Shown here: positions 17,007 to 25,857 of the stretch, piece by piece
Numbering within the stretch: the first letter of the stretch is position 1
Layout of the letters: every line of letters starts with the position of its first letter
The notes under the pieces: model-generated
The model's input: the letters and a program-made list of their open reading frames with translations, nothing else
What the model was told of the DNA's origin: nothing
The model's database searches: none
NCBI GenBank assembly: GCA_046582495.1
Contig: JAYGEG010000160.1
Coordinates: 90,366 to 154,365 of the forward strand
DNA: 64,000 nt
Direction of reading: 5' to 3'
Source: TMED23 sp913054205
GTDB lineage: Bacteria; Pseudomonadota; Alphaproteobacteria; Rhodospirillales; UBA2165
Made by a program: the position numbers and the translations under genes

Positions 17007-17930
17007 GTGGCGACGCGTTTTTACACTCATCCTGTTTGTATCACCCATGAGCCGGGGCCTCACCATCCGGAATCACCTGATCGGTTGAGATCGGTAATTT
17101 CTGCTTTGTCTGATCCCGCCTTTGAAGCATTAGAGCGCAAGGAAGCACCCGAAACGACGGTGGATACAATCGCTTTGGTCCATGACGGGAACTTTGTCGA
17201 AAGAATATTAAAGTCTGTCCCGGAAAGCGGTTATGCGCAACTTGATCCAGATACCATTCTGTCGCCGGGTTCTGGTGAAGCGACTTTGCGTGCTGTCGGT
17301 GGGATTTGCCAGGCAGTCGGCGACGTGGTTAACGGCGAAGCGGATAACGCTTTTTGTGCCATGCGTCCGCCGGGCCACCACGCCGAGAGCTCTCGGGCGA
17401 TGGGATTTTGCGTCTTCAACAGTGTTGCCATTGCCGCCCGTTATGCTCAAAAGCAGTTCGGCATCGATAAAGTGGCGGTGATTGATTTTGATGTTCATCA
17501 TGGTAATGGCACTCAGCATATGTTCGAAAATGATGCGAGCCTGTTCTATGGCTCAAGTCATCAGTTTCCCGCCTATCCCGGAACGGGTGCCGCCTCGGAA
17601 ACCGGTGTTGGCAATATCGCCAACGTCCCGCTTAGCCCGGGCAGTGGCTCCGATTTATTTCGGGCAGCCTATACCGATGTGATATTTCCAGAGCTCCGAG
17701 CGTTTAACCCAGACTTGCTGCTGATCTCTGCCGGCTTTGATGCTCATATTCAAGACCCGCTTTGCCAACTCAATGTCACCACCGATGATTTCGCCTGGAT
17801 CAGCGACGAGCTTATGGATATCGCCGACGAATGCTGCGATGGACGTCTGGTTTCGACGCTGGAAGGCGGCTACGATTTGGAAGCCTTGGCCGAGAGCGCA
17901 GCGGTCCATGTCCAAGCGCTGATGGGGTGA
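17007..17930 (+). CDS. histone deacetylase-family amidohydrolase
   Basis: 307-aa zinc amidohydrolase of the class II HDAC / acetylpolyamine amidohydrolase superfamily. The catalytic signatures are intact: RPPGHHAESS (His pair), DFDVHHGNGTQ (Asp-His zinc ligands), SAGFDAHIQDPL (Asp ligand) and the transition-state Tyr in EGGYDL. It removes acetyl groups from lysines or small amines. GTG start with AGGGAG seven bases upstream. It lies 120 bases before xseB, a neighbourhood common in Alphaproteobacteria. Confidence 0.93.
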   Translation: MATRFYTHPVCITHEPGPHHPESPDRLRSVISALSDPAFEALERKEAPETTVDTIALVHDGNFVERILKSVPESGYAQLDPDTILSPGSGEATLRAVGGICQAVGDVVNGEADNAFCAMRPPGHHAESSRAMGFCVFNSVAIAARYAQKQFGIDKVAVIDFDVHHGNGTQHMFENDASLFYGSSHQFPAYPGTGAASETGVGNIANVPLSPGSGSDLFRAAYTDVIFPELRAFNPDLLLISAGFDAHIQDPLCQLNVTTDDFAWISDELMDIADECCDGRLVSTLEGGYDLEALAESAAVHVQALMG

Positions 17931-18050
17931 AAAAGAAAGACCAAAATTCTCTTTCGCTTATGCGTATTTCTGTTTGCCGGATGGGGGAGCGGGAGCGTAC
18001 ACTCCGCGTCAAAATACAGCAAAACGACGAGTCTATAAGGGTTGGCAAAG

Positions 18051-18302
18051 ATGGCTGAAGAAAAAATTCCGGCAGACATCAAGAAGTTGAGTTTCGAAGA
18101 TGCCTTGGCGGAACTCGAAGAGATCGTCGGCGATCTCGAACAAGGTGCCAATAAACTTGATGAAGCCATCGGGGCCTACGAACGCGGCACTTTGCTGAAA
18201 AAACATTGCGAGGCCAAGCTTCGTGAAGCCAAAGCTCGAATTGAGAAAATTTCCGTTGGGCCGGATGGTAGTGCCAGCGCCGAGCCAATCGATATTTCAT
18301 AG
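18051..18302 (+). CDS. xseB: exodeoxyribonuclease VII small subunit
   Basis: 83-aa helical protein that binds XseA to form exonuclease VII. The family core LSFEDALAELEEIVGDLEQG is followed by the second helix (LDEAIGAYERGTLLKKHCEAKL). I take the ATG at 18051, preceded by AAGGG at nine bases, rather than an in-frame TTG three codons earlier. It is 12 bases upstream of ispA and clearly in one transcription unit with ispA, dxs and tlyA. Confidence 0.96.
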   Translation: MAEEKIPADIKKLSFEDALAELEEIVGDLEQGANKLDEAIGAYERGTLLKKHCEAKLREAKARIEKISVGPDGSASAEPIDIS

Positions 18303-18314
18303 GGACTGCATTTT

Positions 18315-19202
18315 TTGAGTGAATTTCAAGAAGCATTGGCGGATGCGGCGGCGGCAACTGAAACGGCCCTGTTAAAGCTTATTCCAGAAGGTGATGGACC
18401 CGAATCCCAAGTCATTGACGCAATGCGTTACTCGGTTATGGCCGGGGGTAAACGTCTCAGACCCTTTCTCGTGCTGGCAACCGCTGATCTTTTTAATGTT
18501 TCCAGAGCATGTTCTGAACGCGTCGCCGCAGCGATTGAGATGATCCATACTTACTCGCTTATCCATGATGATTTACCTTCAATGGATGACGATGAGTTGC
18601 GACGTGGAAATCCAACCTGTCATGTCAAATTTGACGAGGCCACGGCGATTTTAGCCGGTGATGCTTTACTTACTTTGGCGTTCGAAGTTTTAAGTGACCA
18701 TGACACGCATGATTCAGCAACTATTCGCAGTAATCTAGTTCTGGAAGTGTCCCGCGCGATCGGCGCACGTGGCATGGTCGGCGGTCAAATGCTGGACCTC
18801 GTTGCCGAGGAACACGTTTTAGGCGTTTCAGAAATTACCCGACTTCAGCGGATGAAAACCGGCGCGCTGATGAATTGCTCTTGCCAATCAGGCGCTATTC
18901 TCGGCAAAGCCAGCGACACACAGCGTCATTTGTTGAGTGCTTTTGCCCATGATATTGGGCTGGCGTTCCAGATTGCTGACGATCTTTTGGATATCGAAGG
19001 TGACGAGAAAGAACTTGGAAAAGCCACCAAAAAAGACGCAGCCGCTGGCAAAGCAACATTTGTATCTTTGCTGGGCGTCGAACGCGCCCGTGATCAGGCG
19101 CAGATTTTAACCGATCAGGCGATGAAACACCTTGAGATTTTTGGAGAAAAAGGCAATCTTCTCAAAGATTTGGCGCAATTTGTGATAGAACGAAGAAACT
19201 AG
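18315..19202 (+). CDS. ispA: polyprenyl (farnesyl/geranyl) diphosphate synthase
   Basis: 295-aa short-chain trans-prenyltransferase condensing IPP with allylic diphosphates. The first Asp-rich motif is HDDLPSMDDDELRRG and the second is IADDLLD; the GGKRLRPFL substrate-binding element lies near the N-terminus. A TTG start is used with AGGGA upstream. Position between xseB and dxs is the standard alphaproteobacterial arrangement and supports farnesyl diphosphate synthase for ubiquinone, bactoprenol and related products. Confidence 0.95.
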   Translation: MSEFQEALADAAAATETALLKLIPEGDGPESQVIDAMRYSVMAGGKRLRPFLVLATADLFNVSRACSERVAAAIEMIHTYSLIHDDLPSMDDDELRRGNPTCHVKFDEATAILAGDALLTLAFEVLSDHDTHDSATIRSNLVLEVSRAIGARGMVGGQMLDLVAEEHVLGVSEITRLQRMKTGALMNCSCQSGAILGKASDTQRHLLSAFAHDIGLAFQIADDLLDIEGDEKELGKATKKDAAAGKATFVSLLGVERARDQAQILTDQAMKHLEIFGEKGNLLKDLAQFVIERRN

Positions 19203-19251
19203 ACTAATATAATAAAATTTTATACCGATAACCTTTGGACCTGGGAAGAGA

Positions 19252-21192
19252 GTGACCGTGGCGGAAAAAAGTAAAACGCCGTTATTAGATACGATTTCAG
19301 AACCATCTGATACACGAGGCTTTTCAGCTGATCAGTTGAAACAATTGGCCGACGAGGTGCGGATTGAGACGATTGATGCCGTCTCAATTACCGGCGGGCA
19401 TCTTGGCGCGAGCCTTGGCGTTGTCGAATTGGCGGTTGCTTTGCATCATGTTTTTGACACGCCGCATGATCGTTTGATCTGGGATGTGAGCCACCAAGCC
19501 TACCCGCACAAAATTCTAACTGGCCGGCGGGATCGTATCCACACCTTGCGCCAGGGCGGCGGGCTTTCTGGATTTACCAAACGCACTGAAAGCGAATATG
19601 ACCCGTTTGGCGCGGCGCACAGTTCGACGTCGATCTCGGCGGGGCTCGGCATGGCCGTTGCCCGCGATCTTAGTGGTGGTAAAAACCACGTTATTGCGGT
19701 CATTGGTGACGGTGCCATGAGTGCCGGGATGGCCTATGAGGCGATGAATAACGCGGGCTCCAACGAGTCGCGACTGATTGTTATATTGAATGACAACGAC
19801 ATGTCGATTGCGCCGCCGGTCGGTGCGATGAGTGCCTATCTGTCGCGCCTGATATCCTCCAAGTCTTACCAATCGATCCGCCACTTCGCCAAAGAGATCG
19901 CCGAAAAATTACCCAGACGAGTCGAAGAAACCGCACGCCGGGCGGAGGAATATGCCCGCGGTATATTAACCGGCGGCACGTTGTTCGAAGAGCTTGGGTT
20001 TTTCTATATCGGTCCGATTGATGGCCACAATATTGATCACCTTCTGCCGCTGCTGAAAAATTTACGCGATACCGAGGAAAGCGGTCCGATCTTGCTGCAT
20101 GTCGTGACCGAAAAAGGCCACGGCTATGAGCCGGCCGAGCAATCACCTGATAAATATCACGGTGTTTCTAAATTTGATGTCGTGACCGGCAAACAAGACA
20201 AGCCTAAATCCAATGCGCCGTCCTACACCAGCGTCTATGCAGACGCGTTGATCAAAGAAGCCGAGAAAGACGACAAATTGGTTGCAATCACCGCCGCGAT
20301 GCCCTCCGGCACCGGCCTTGATAAGTTTGGTGACGCGTTCCCGGATCGCACATTTGATGTTGGTATTGCGGAACAGCACGGTGTGACTTTTGCCGCCGGC
20401 CTCGCAACTGAAGGCTATAAGCCTTTTGTGACGATATATTCGACCTTCTTGCAACGCGCGTATGATCAGGTCGTGCATGATGTTGCGGTCCAAAAGCTGC
20501 CGGTGCGGTTTGCCATAGATCGGGCAGGGCTGGTTGGCGCGGACGGCGCGACCCATGCAGGCTCGTTTGATATAACCTATCTCGCCTGCCTGCCGGATTT
20601 TGTTGTGATGGCGGCTTCGGATGAGGCTGAGCTCAAACACATGGTGGCAACTGCGGTTCAAATCGATGATCGTCCCTCGGCTTTCCGTTATCCACGCGGC
20701 GAAGGTCTCGGCGTCGATATGCCCGAGATTGGTACGCCTTTGGAAATCGGTAAGGGCCGGATATTACGCGAAGGCACATCTGTTGCGTTGTTGACGCTCG
20801 GCGGTCGTTTGCGCGAAGTCATGGAAGCTGCCGACGAACTTGCCTCCAAAGGCTGGTCTACAACAGTTGCTGATGCGCGTTTCGTCAAACCACTTGATCA
20901 GGAAATGATCTTGAGGCTCGCCAAAGAACACGAAGTGCTGATCACCATCGAAGAAGGTGCTGTTGGTGGCTTTGCTGCCCATGTCATGCAGTTCCTGGCC
21001 AATGAAGGCGCTTTTGATAAAGGGCTTAAATTCCGGGCGATGACTTTGCCGGATATATTCATCGATCATGAGAAGCCTGAAAAACAATATGAGATCGCTG
21101 GCTTAAAACGCCCGGATATTGTTGCGATGGCTTTGATGGCACTCGGTGAGGCAGCTGAAACCCGCGAAGGCATCACGCCCGCCAGCGCTTAG
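19252..21192 (+). CDS. dxs: 1-deoxy-D-xylulose-5-phosphate synthase
   Basis: 646-aa thiamine diphosphate enzyme joining pyruvate and glyceraldehyde 3-phosphate in the first step of the MEP pathway. The ThDP/metal motif is GDGAMSAG ... LNDNDMSI; the central transketolase-like domain has DRAGLVGADGATHAGSFD. Start is a GTG at 19252 just after GGAAGAGA; a second GTG two codons on has better spacing, so the true N-terminus may be two residues shorter. It is within the xseB-ispA-dxs-tlyA unit. Confidence 0.97.
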   Translation: MTVAEKSKTPLLDTISEPSDTRGFSADQLKQLADEVRIETIDAVSITGGHLGASLGVVELAVALHHVFDTPHDRLIWDVSHQAYPHKILTGRRDRIHTLRQGGGLSGFTKRTESEYDPFGAAHSSTSISAGLGMAVARDLSGGKNHVIAVIGDGAMSAGMAYEAMNNAGSNESRLIVILNDNDMSIAPPVGAMSAYLSRLISSKSYQSIRHFAKEIAEKLPRRVEETARRAEEYARGILTGGTLFEELGFFYIGPIDGHNIDHLLPLLKNLRDTEESGPILLHVVTEKGHGYEPAEQSPDKYHGVSKFDVVTGKQDKPKSNAPSYTSVYADALIKEAEKDDKLVAITAAMPSGTGLDKFGDAFPDRTFDVGIAEQHGVTFAAGLATEGYKPFVTIYSTFLQRAYDQVVHDVAVQKLPVRFAIDRAGLVGADGATHAGSFDITYLACLPDFVVMAASDEAELKHMVATAVQIDDRPSAFRYPRGEGLGVDMPEIGTPLEIGKGRILREGTSVALLTLGGRLREVMEAADELASKGWSTTVADARFVKPLDQEMILRLAKEHEVLITIEEGAVGGFAAHVMQFLANEGAFDKGLKFRAMTLPDIFIDHEKPEKQYEIAGLKRPDIVAMALMALGEAAETREGITPASA

Positions 21193-21205
21193 CCTGCATT
21201 TCGAA

Positions 21206-21952
21206 ATGGCTTCCGTTCCGAAACGAAGATTAGATCAGCTCTTGGTAGATCGTGGGCTCGCAGAATCACGCAGCCGCGCTCAAGCTTTGGTCATGGCCGG
21301 GCTGGTCTATAGCGAAACCAAACGCCTCGATAAAGCCGGCACGCAAATCCGTGAAGACACGCCCCTGGAACTCAAAGGGCCGGATCATCCCTGGGTGTCG
21401 CGCGGCGGGCTCAAGCTCGATCATGGGCTCGATCATTTTAACTACGATGTCACCGGCGCGATCTGTCTTGATGTTGGGGCGTCGACAGGCGGTTTCACGG
21501 ATGTGCTGCTTAGCCGAGGAGCTGCAAAAGTTTACGCAGTTGATGTCGGGCATGGGCAACTCGCCTGGAAAATTCGTAAAGATGAGCAGGTGATTGTTTT
21601 GGAGCACACCAACGCACGCCATATCACGTCAAATGAAATTCCTGAAGCAATCGATTTCATTTGTTGCGATGCGAGTTTTATCGGGTTGCAAACGATCCTG
21701 CCTGCGCCGATGAAATTGGCGGCACAAGACGCCAAGATGATCGCACTCATCAAACCACAATTCGAGGTCGGTAAAGATCAGGTCGGCAAGAAAGGCGTGG
21801 TCCGTGATCCCAACCTCCACCAGGAAGTCTGCGACCGAATTTCAACATGGCTGGATGCCTTTCCGGATTGGCGCGTTGACGGTATCGCTAAAAGTCCGAT
21901 CACCGGGCCGGAAGGAAATGTCGAATTCCTGATCGCGGCCCGGCACTCATAG
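21206..21952 (+). CDS. tlyA: TlyA-family rRNA (cytidine-2'-O)-methyltransferase
   Basis: 248-aa protein with an N-terminal S4 RNA-binding domain (RRLDQLLVDRGLAESRSRAQALV) and an FtsJ-like SAM methyltransferase domain (CLDVGASTGGFTDVLL, ICCDASFIGLQ, LIKPQFEVGK). Family members 2'-O-methylate rRNA cytidines; older annotations call them hemolysins. I use the ATG at 21206, 13 bases after the dxs stop; a GTG at 21146 would overlap dxs by 47 bases and adds a non-conserved tail. A strong terminator follows. Confidence 0.93.
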   Translation: MASVPKRRLDQLLVDRGLAESRSRAQALVMAGLVYSETKRLDKAGTQIREDTPLELKGPDHPWVSRGGLKLDHGLDHFNYDVTGAICLDVGASTGGFTDVLLSRGAAKVYAVDVGHGQLAWKIRKDEQVIVLEHTNARHITSNEIPEAIDFICCDASFIGLQTILPAPMKLAAQDAKMIALIKPQFEVGKDQVGKKGVVRDPNLHQEVCDRISTWLDAFPDWRVDGIAKSPITGPEGNVEFLIAARHS

Positions 21953-21963
21953 CAGAAAACAAA

Positions 21964-21998
21964 AAACCCCGCGGGCTCTGGGCCTCACGGGGTTTCTC
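21964..21998 (+). terminator. intrinsic terminator after tlyA
   Basis: Arms AAACCCCG (21964-21971) and CGGGGTTT (21988-21995) form a strong stem 12 bases after the tlyA stop, ending the isoprenoid unit. The tail is TTTCTC, so the T-tract is short; the A-run on the other side could serve the minus strand. Confidence 0.75.
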
Positions 21999-22113
21999 AG
22001 CATTTTAGCTGTATGTTCCAACAAAAATGTCGGATTTTTCATCGGACGCCATAAACGTCCGGCACAATTTTAAATTTTCAGATTCCTGCCCCCTCATGAC
22101 AAGGAGGCTTGAA

Positions 22114-22197
22114 TTGGCCAGGTGGTTCAATCGGGGTCATCATAACCCATCTACCTTCCTTGTTGAGGTTAAGTCGATATTGACAGGAAGATTATAG
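22114..22197 (+). CDS. candidate 27-aa small protein
   Basis: A TTG at 22114 follows a perfect AGGAGG by about seven bases and opens a 27-codon frame (LARWFNRGHHNPSTFLVEV...) ending with TAG at 22197. An in-frame ATG at 22096 would give 33 residues. The product is basic with an aromatic N-terminus. It lies in the 285-base gap between tlyA and the arylsulfotransferase-like gene, where a CGGACG/CGTCCG hairpin (22043-22061) precedes it. Only the strong ribosome binding site supports it; homologues are not known to me. Confidence 0.3.
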   Translation: MARWFNRGHHNPSTFLVEVKSILTGRL

Positions 22198-22237
22198 CAA
22201 ATTTCTATATCTATTTCTACGTACTTGCGGTAGTAAA

Positions 22238-23296
22238 CTAAGCCAAAGCGCGACCGTTGATTTGGGAAGATTCTTCGGCATAGCGATAGGCGCGGAAGAC
22301 CCAATTTAAGAGTTCGCCATTTGGAAACTCTTTCTCATGGGGAGAAATATACTCCCAAGCAATCTTGCCGTCGGATGTGACTTCAAAAATTCTCCTCCAG
22401 CCGCCTTCGCAAATCAACGTGTTGCCGGAGCTCAGTCGTTGGGCGCCGCTGATATGGGGGCTGAAAAAAGACAGCGGCGGCGAGCCCTTATAATCCCAAA
22501 CGATTTCGCGAGATTGGGGATCAAGCTCGATAACGCGCGAATGCGGAAAATTAAATGTCGTAAAGCCGTTGGCGAAGAATAGAATGTTTCCGTTTTCCAG
22601 CATTTGGGCGTCGTGCTGCATGCCCCAGGAGAGATCGCTCATCTCCCAGTTAAAATTCTTAGTTTCGCGGTCGATGACAGCAAGCATACTGTTGCGCCGT
22701 AGGCTAACCAAAACATCGCCATTGGGCAGCGGAAAACAAGAATTCATATGGGCGAATTCAGCGCGAGGAACTTCGAGATGGAGCGGGTAGTTCTCGATTT
22801 CCATATCCTGGAAATGCCACTCCCAAACGGTTTCACCGCTCGATGTGACTTCCTTTATATAGTCGCCGTATATGCTGCCGTCTGAATGCTCGGTGCCGGC
22901 AATGCCGCCCTGGACGCGGGCGGCTTTTTCGGCAGGTATGGTCTCCCAGCCAATATAAAGAAGATTGCCGTTGTCCAGCTTGCGTACATCGTGATGCTGC
23001 GCATGATCGATAAATTCAGAAATGAGATTTCCTTGCCAGTCATATTCCCGGATATAGCCGCCTTTACCGTTAACCCCCGTTGGGCCTTCCGGGCTCATTT
23101 CCGAGGTGAGAAGATTGCCGTTCTCAAGCAAATAAACCAGACCGCTGCGAGCATTGCCAAGGTGCCACTCATGCACGGTTTCTCCAGCCATATTGAGTAG
23201 ATATGCCGTGCTCGTATGAAGCGGTGAAAAGAGCGTCAGGCCTGACGTTGCCTGTAGTTCGTCATTTACCAAGAGCCCAGTTTGCGTGACTCGCAT
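22238..23296 (-). CDS. arylsulfotransferase (ASST)-like beta-propeller protein
   Basis: About 352 aa with repeated propeller blades of the form LLENGNLLTSE, KLDNGNLLYIGWE, LPNGDVLVSLR, MLENGNILFFANG and LSSGNTLICEGG, the pattern of arylsulfotransferase/ASST-related proteins. I start at the ATG at 23296 (MRVTQTGLLVND), with GGGGGAAA seven bases before it; a longer frame to 23440 lacks protein character. No signal peptide is seen, unlike classic periplasmic ASST, so sulfotransferase activity is uncertain. It is divergent from the flavin monooxygenase gene over a 68-base spacer. Confidence 0.8.
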   Translation of the reverse strand: MRVTQTGLLVNDELQATSGLTLFSPLHTSTAYLLNMAGETVHEWHLGNARSGLVYLLENGNLLTSEMSPEGPTGVNGKGGYIREYDWQGNLISEFIDHAQHHDVRKLDNGNLLYIGWETIPAEKAARVQGGIAGTEHSDGSIYGDYIKEVTSSGETVWEWHFQDMEIENYPLHLEVPRAEFAHMNSCFPLPNGDVLVSLRRNSMLAVIDRETKNFNWEMSDLSWGMQHDAQMLENGNILFFANGFTTFNFPHSRVIELDPQSREIVWDYKGSPPLSFFSPHISGAQRLSSGNTLICEGGWRRIFEVTSDGKIAWEYISPHEKEFPNGELLNWVFRAYRYAEESSQINGRALA

Positions 23297-23364
23297 AAAG
23301 TTTCCCCCGTTAAATTCTATGCTATAACACTGCCAACAGTTTAATACTCTTATGGGGGAGAGCA

Positions 23365-24585
23365 ATGCCTGAAGGCGACCACAAAATAGAAAATAAGGAT
23401 CAGCGCTCAAAATATTTGGTTCAGGCCAAAAAACTTGCACCCATATTTAGAGAGCGAGCGATTGAGGCCGAAGAGTTACGCCGCATGCCGGACGAAACTG
23501 TAGCTGATATCGTTGCCTCAGGAATACCCCGAATGTGTCAGCCAAAGCGCTTTGGCGGTGCGGAACTGCCTTGGGATGCGCTGGTTGAAGTTGTCATCGA
23601 ACTTGGTAAAGGTTGCGGATCGCAAGCTTGGGTCGCGGATGTTTTCAGTGAGCATAATTGTCACTTGGGGCATTTTCCAAACGAAGCTCAGCACGATGTG
23701 TGGGATGATAATCCTGAAGCGCTGATATCCACGTCTTATGCTCCGACCGGCAAGGCCGAGCGGGTCGACGGTGGTTGGAAACTTTCGGGACGTTGGGGTT
23801 TTTCGAGTGGCGTCGAGCATTCAAGCTGGACCATTCTCGGCGTTTTGCTTCCGGATGCAGACGGAGAGAAATCGGAAGATGGACCCGGTCGCGGATATGG
23901 TCACGGCCATCATTTCATGTTGGTGCCAGCTGCTGATCGTATAGTTCTGGATACATGGCATACGATCGGACTTGCCGGGACCGGTAGTCATGATGTGACA
24001 GTTGAGGATACCTTCGTGCCGGATCATCGGGTGTTGGACACCCGCTTGACGGCGGTGGCGAAATCACCAGGCGCTGAACACAATACAGCGCCTGTTTTTA
24101 AAATGCCGCATTTGGGATTTGCTCAGCCGTCTCTCGCCGGCGTTGCTGTCGGTATTGCTTCCGGTGCCGTGGCTGATTTTGAGGAAATGCTCAAAACCCG
24201 CAAAGTGCGAGGCAAGCTTCTCGGGGATATTCAAGGATTGCAATTGCGTCTTGCGGAAGCTTCTGCAGAAATTGAGGCGGCGCGTTTATTAGCGATGTCT
24301 ACCGCTCAGGAAAATATGGATTTAATCGTCTCTGGAAAAGTGCTGGATATGGCTGATCTTGGGCGATCGCGCAGAAATGCAGCTTATGCCGTCAAACTTG
24401 CCAAGGCGGCAACCCAGCGCGTATTTGAAGCAACCGGTGGGCAAGGCATTTACGTAGGTCAACCCATTCAGCGAGCTTTTAGGGACATTCAAGCGGCGGC
24501 GTCTCATATTGCGCTCGGCTGGGATCTCAGCGCGACTATTTACAGTAAGCAAGCTCTTGGACTTGATATGTCAGACGTTCTCTAG
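23365..24585 (+). CDS. acyl-CoA dehydrogenase-fold flavin-dependent monooxygenase
   Basis: 406-aa protein of the acyl-CoA dehydrogenase superfamily, branch of HsaA/HpaB-type hydroxylases and DszC-like enzymes. Signatures include MCQPKRFGGAELPWDALVEVV, WKLSGRWGFSSGVEHSSW and HTIGLAGTGSHDVTVEDTFVP; the general base Glu of true dehydrogenases is not evident. Such enzymes use reduced flavin from a partner reductase, but no reductase gene is adjacent. GGGGGAG precedes the ATG closely. Substrate is unknown, probably an aromatic or polycyclic compound. Confidence 0.85.
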   Translation: MPEGDHKIENKDQRSKYLVQAKKLAPIFRERAIEAEELRRMPDETVADIVASGIPRMCQPKRFGGAELPWDALVEVVIELGKGCGSQAWVADVFSEHNCHLGHFPNEAQHDVWDDNPEALISTSYAPTGKAERVDGGWKLSGRWGFSSGVEHSSWTILGVLLPDADGEKSEDGPGRGYGHGHHFMLVPAADRIVLDTWHTIGLAGTGSHDVTVEDTFVPDHRVLDTRLTAVAKSPGAEHNTAPVFKMPHLGFAQPSLAGVAVGIASGAVADFEEMLKTRKVRGKLLGDIQGLQLRLAEASAEIEAARLLAMSTAQENMDLIVSGKVLDMADLGRSRRNAAYAVKLAKAATQRVFEATGGQGIYVGQPIQRAFRDIQAAASHIALGWDLSATIYSKQALGLDMSDVL

Positions 24586-24608
24586 AGATACTTAACAAAT
24601 GAAAGATT

Positions 24609-24806
24609 ATGGTTTTCGGCATTTTTGGTAAAAGCGATAAGAAAATTAAAGAGCTCATCGACAACAAACAATATGATGAACTGTCGACCGAAGTCATCGA
24701 TGAGATCGCTGCGGATATCATTCTAACCACGGAAACTTCCATGCAAGGGTATCGAGTGGTCGATCGTATCGAAATCATTACCGCGGAATGTGTGTTTGGT
24801 AGGTGA
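24609..24806 (+). pseudogene. truncated YbjQ-family (heavy-metal-binding domain) gene
   Basis: The 65 codons encode a short N-terminal extension (MVFGIFGKSDKKIKEL) and the start of a YbjQ domain (IILTTETSMQGYRVVDRIEIITAECVFG). Family members continue with about 75 more residues beginning MNIFRD or similar; here the frame ends after one further codon (AGG TGA). The end falls inside the equally truncated ykgJ gene on the other strand, so a deletion has joined the two. The product would lack most of the fold and is probably not functional. Confidence 0.75.
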
Positions 24807-25239
24807 GCGGGCGGGCGGTATAGATACTGCACTTACGGCTTTCTTGATCCAGCAGCGGGCAGTCAATTTTTGAAGCAGCGCGTTCGAAGCGGCTCATGCC
24901 TTTGGTTTTTCCGACAACGTCATTTAGTCTGCTGATGAGGTTCGTAACCTGCGCACCGTCAAAGTTCGATTGAATGAATTTTGTTAAGATCGCGAGTTCC
25001 GGCATGCTCAGCCCAACATATTGATGGCAGCAAAACGTACAGCCCGCTGCACAGGCAAGAGGCTGGTCTGGCTTTTCCTGTTCATAGAATCGTTTGAGAA
25101 GAGTTTCTACCGTCTCCAGCGCATCAATGCCAATATCAGCAAGCCCATCGCCGGTGGGATGCGATGCGAAAGTTTTGGCGACACTGTCTTTTTGCGCTTG
25201 TTTCAGGTCGCTTTCAAAATTTGGTTTGTCGGAGTCCAT
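24778..25239 (-). pseudogene. truncated YkgJ-family zinc/iron-chelating domain gene
   Basis: 153 codons. The first cysteine cluster CAAGCTFCCHQYVGLS and the later CPLLDQESRKCSIYTARPLT are typical of the YkgJ (CxxCxxCC) family. Family members then read C-R-x-H-N and supply a last Cys about 15 residues on; here the sequence switches to YQTHIPR and stops, using the antisense of the ybjQ fragment. The final conserved Cys residues are therefore lost. It is the last gene of the fabI-aroC-ahpD unit. A shortened protein may still be made. Confidence 0.75.
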
Positions 25240-25266
25240 CCTGCGCCCTTAATTGGGTATGGTCAG

Positions 25267-25845
25267 TTATCGATCCATCTCATGATAGTCGGCATTAGGC
25301 ATCATATCCAAACCATGCGCCATACGGTTGGTGTAATTAAAGAAGGCAGCGGTATCGCAGATATCGAAAATGTCCTGCTCGGCAAAGCCTGCGCCGCGCA
25401 ATGCATCTCGATCTGGATCGCCAATATCGTGCGGATTTTCTGTCAGCTTCCAAACAAAATCCAACATTGTGCGGGTACGGTCATCAAGTTCGGCAACGCG
25501 GTAGTTCATCACCATCATTTCGCCGAGGTGTGGGTCGTCTGAAAGCTGGCGCACGGCCTGACCGTGAGCCACCAGGCAATAATAACACCGGTTGGCAGAG
25601 GAGACGACGACGGCAATCATTTCACGCTCAAGCTTGGTGAGGTTGCAGTCTTCTTCATCCAACATGAGTTTGTTGTAAAAGGCAGTGAAATTGCGAAACT
25701 TTTCGAGATTACCAGTATAGGCGCGCAGCACATTCGGCACCATGCCGAGCTTCTCTTCGCAGATCGCAAAATATTTTTTGGTGTCGTCGTCGAGGCTGTC
25801 TAAATCGGGCAGCGGTAATTTAATAATGTGATCTGGTTGCGGCAT
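25267..25845 (-). CDS. peroxidase-related carboxymuconolactone decarboxylase-fold protein
   Basis: 192-aa AhpD-like protein. The active motif is CYYCLVAHGQAVR (CxxC plus His), followed by the helical tail FDICDTAAFFNYTNRMAHGLDMMPN characteristic of the uncharacterised peroxidase-related family. Relatives use the cysteine pair for peroxide or disulfide chemistry. It begins 12 bases after the aroC stop, in one transcription unit with fabI and aroC. Confidence 0.9.
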   Translation of the reverse strand: MPQPDHIIKLPLPDLDSLDDDTKKYFAICEEKLGMVPNVLRAYTGNLEKFRNFTAFYNKLMLDEEDCNLTKLEREMIAVVVSSANRCYYCLVAHGQAVRQLSDDPHLGEMMVMNYRVAELDDRTRTMLDFVWKLTENPHDIGDPDRDALRGAGFAEQDIFDICDTAAFFNYTNRMAHGLDMMPNADYHEMDR

Positions 25846-25857
25846 CTAACTACCCGC

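Noticed and set aside
21146..21205. Longer tlyA start at a GTG inside dxs
   Set aside because: Adds a non-conserved tail and overlaps dxs by 47 bases; the S4 domain starts after the ATG at 21206.
23297..23364. Apparent inverted repeat GGGGGA/CCCCC between the divergent genes
   Set aside because: These are simply the two ribosome binding sites facing each other; they would be on different transcripts.
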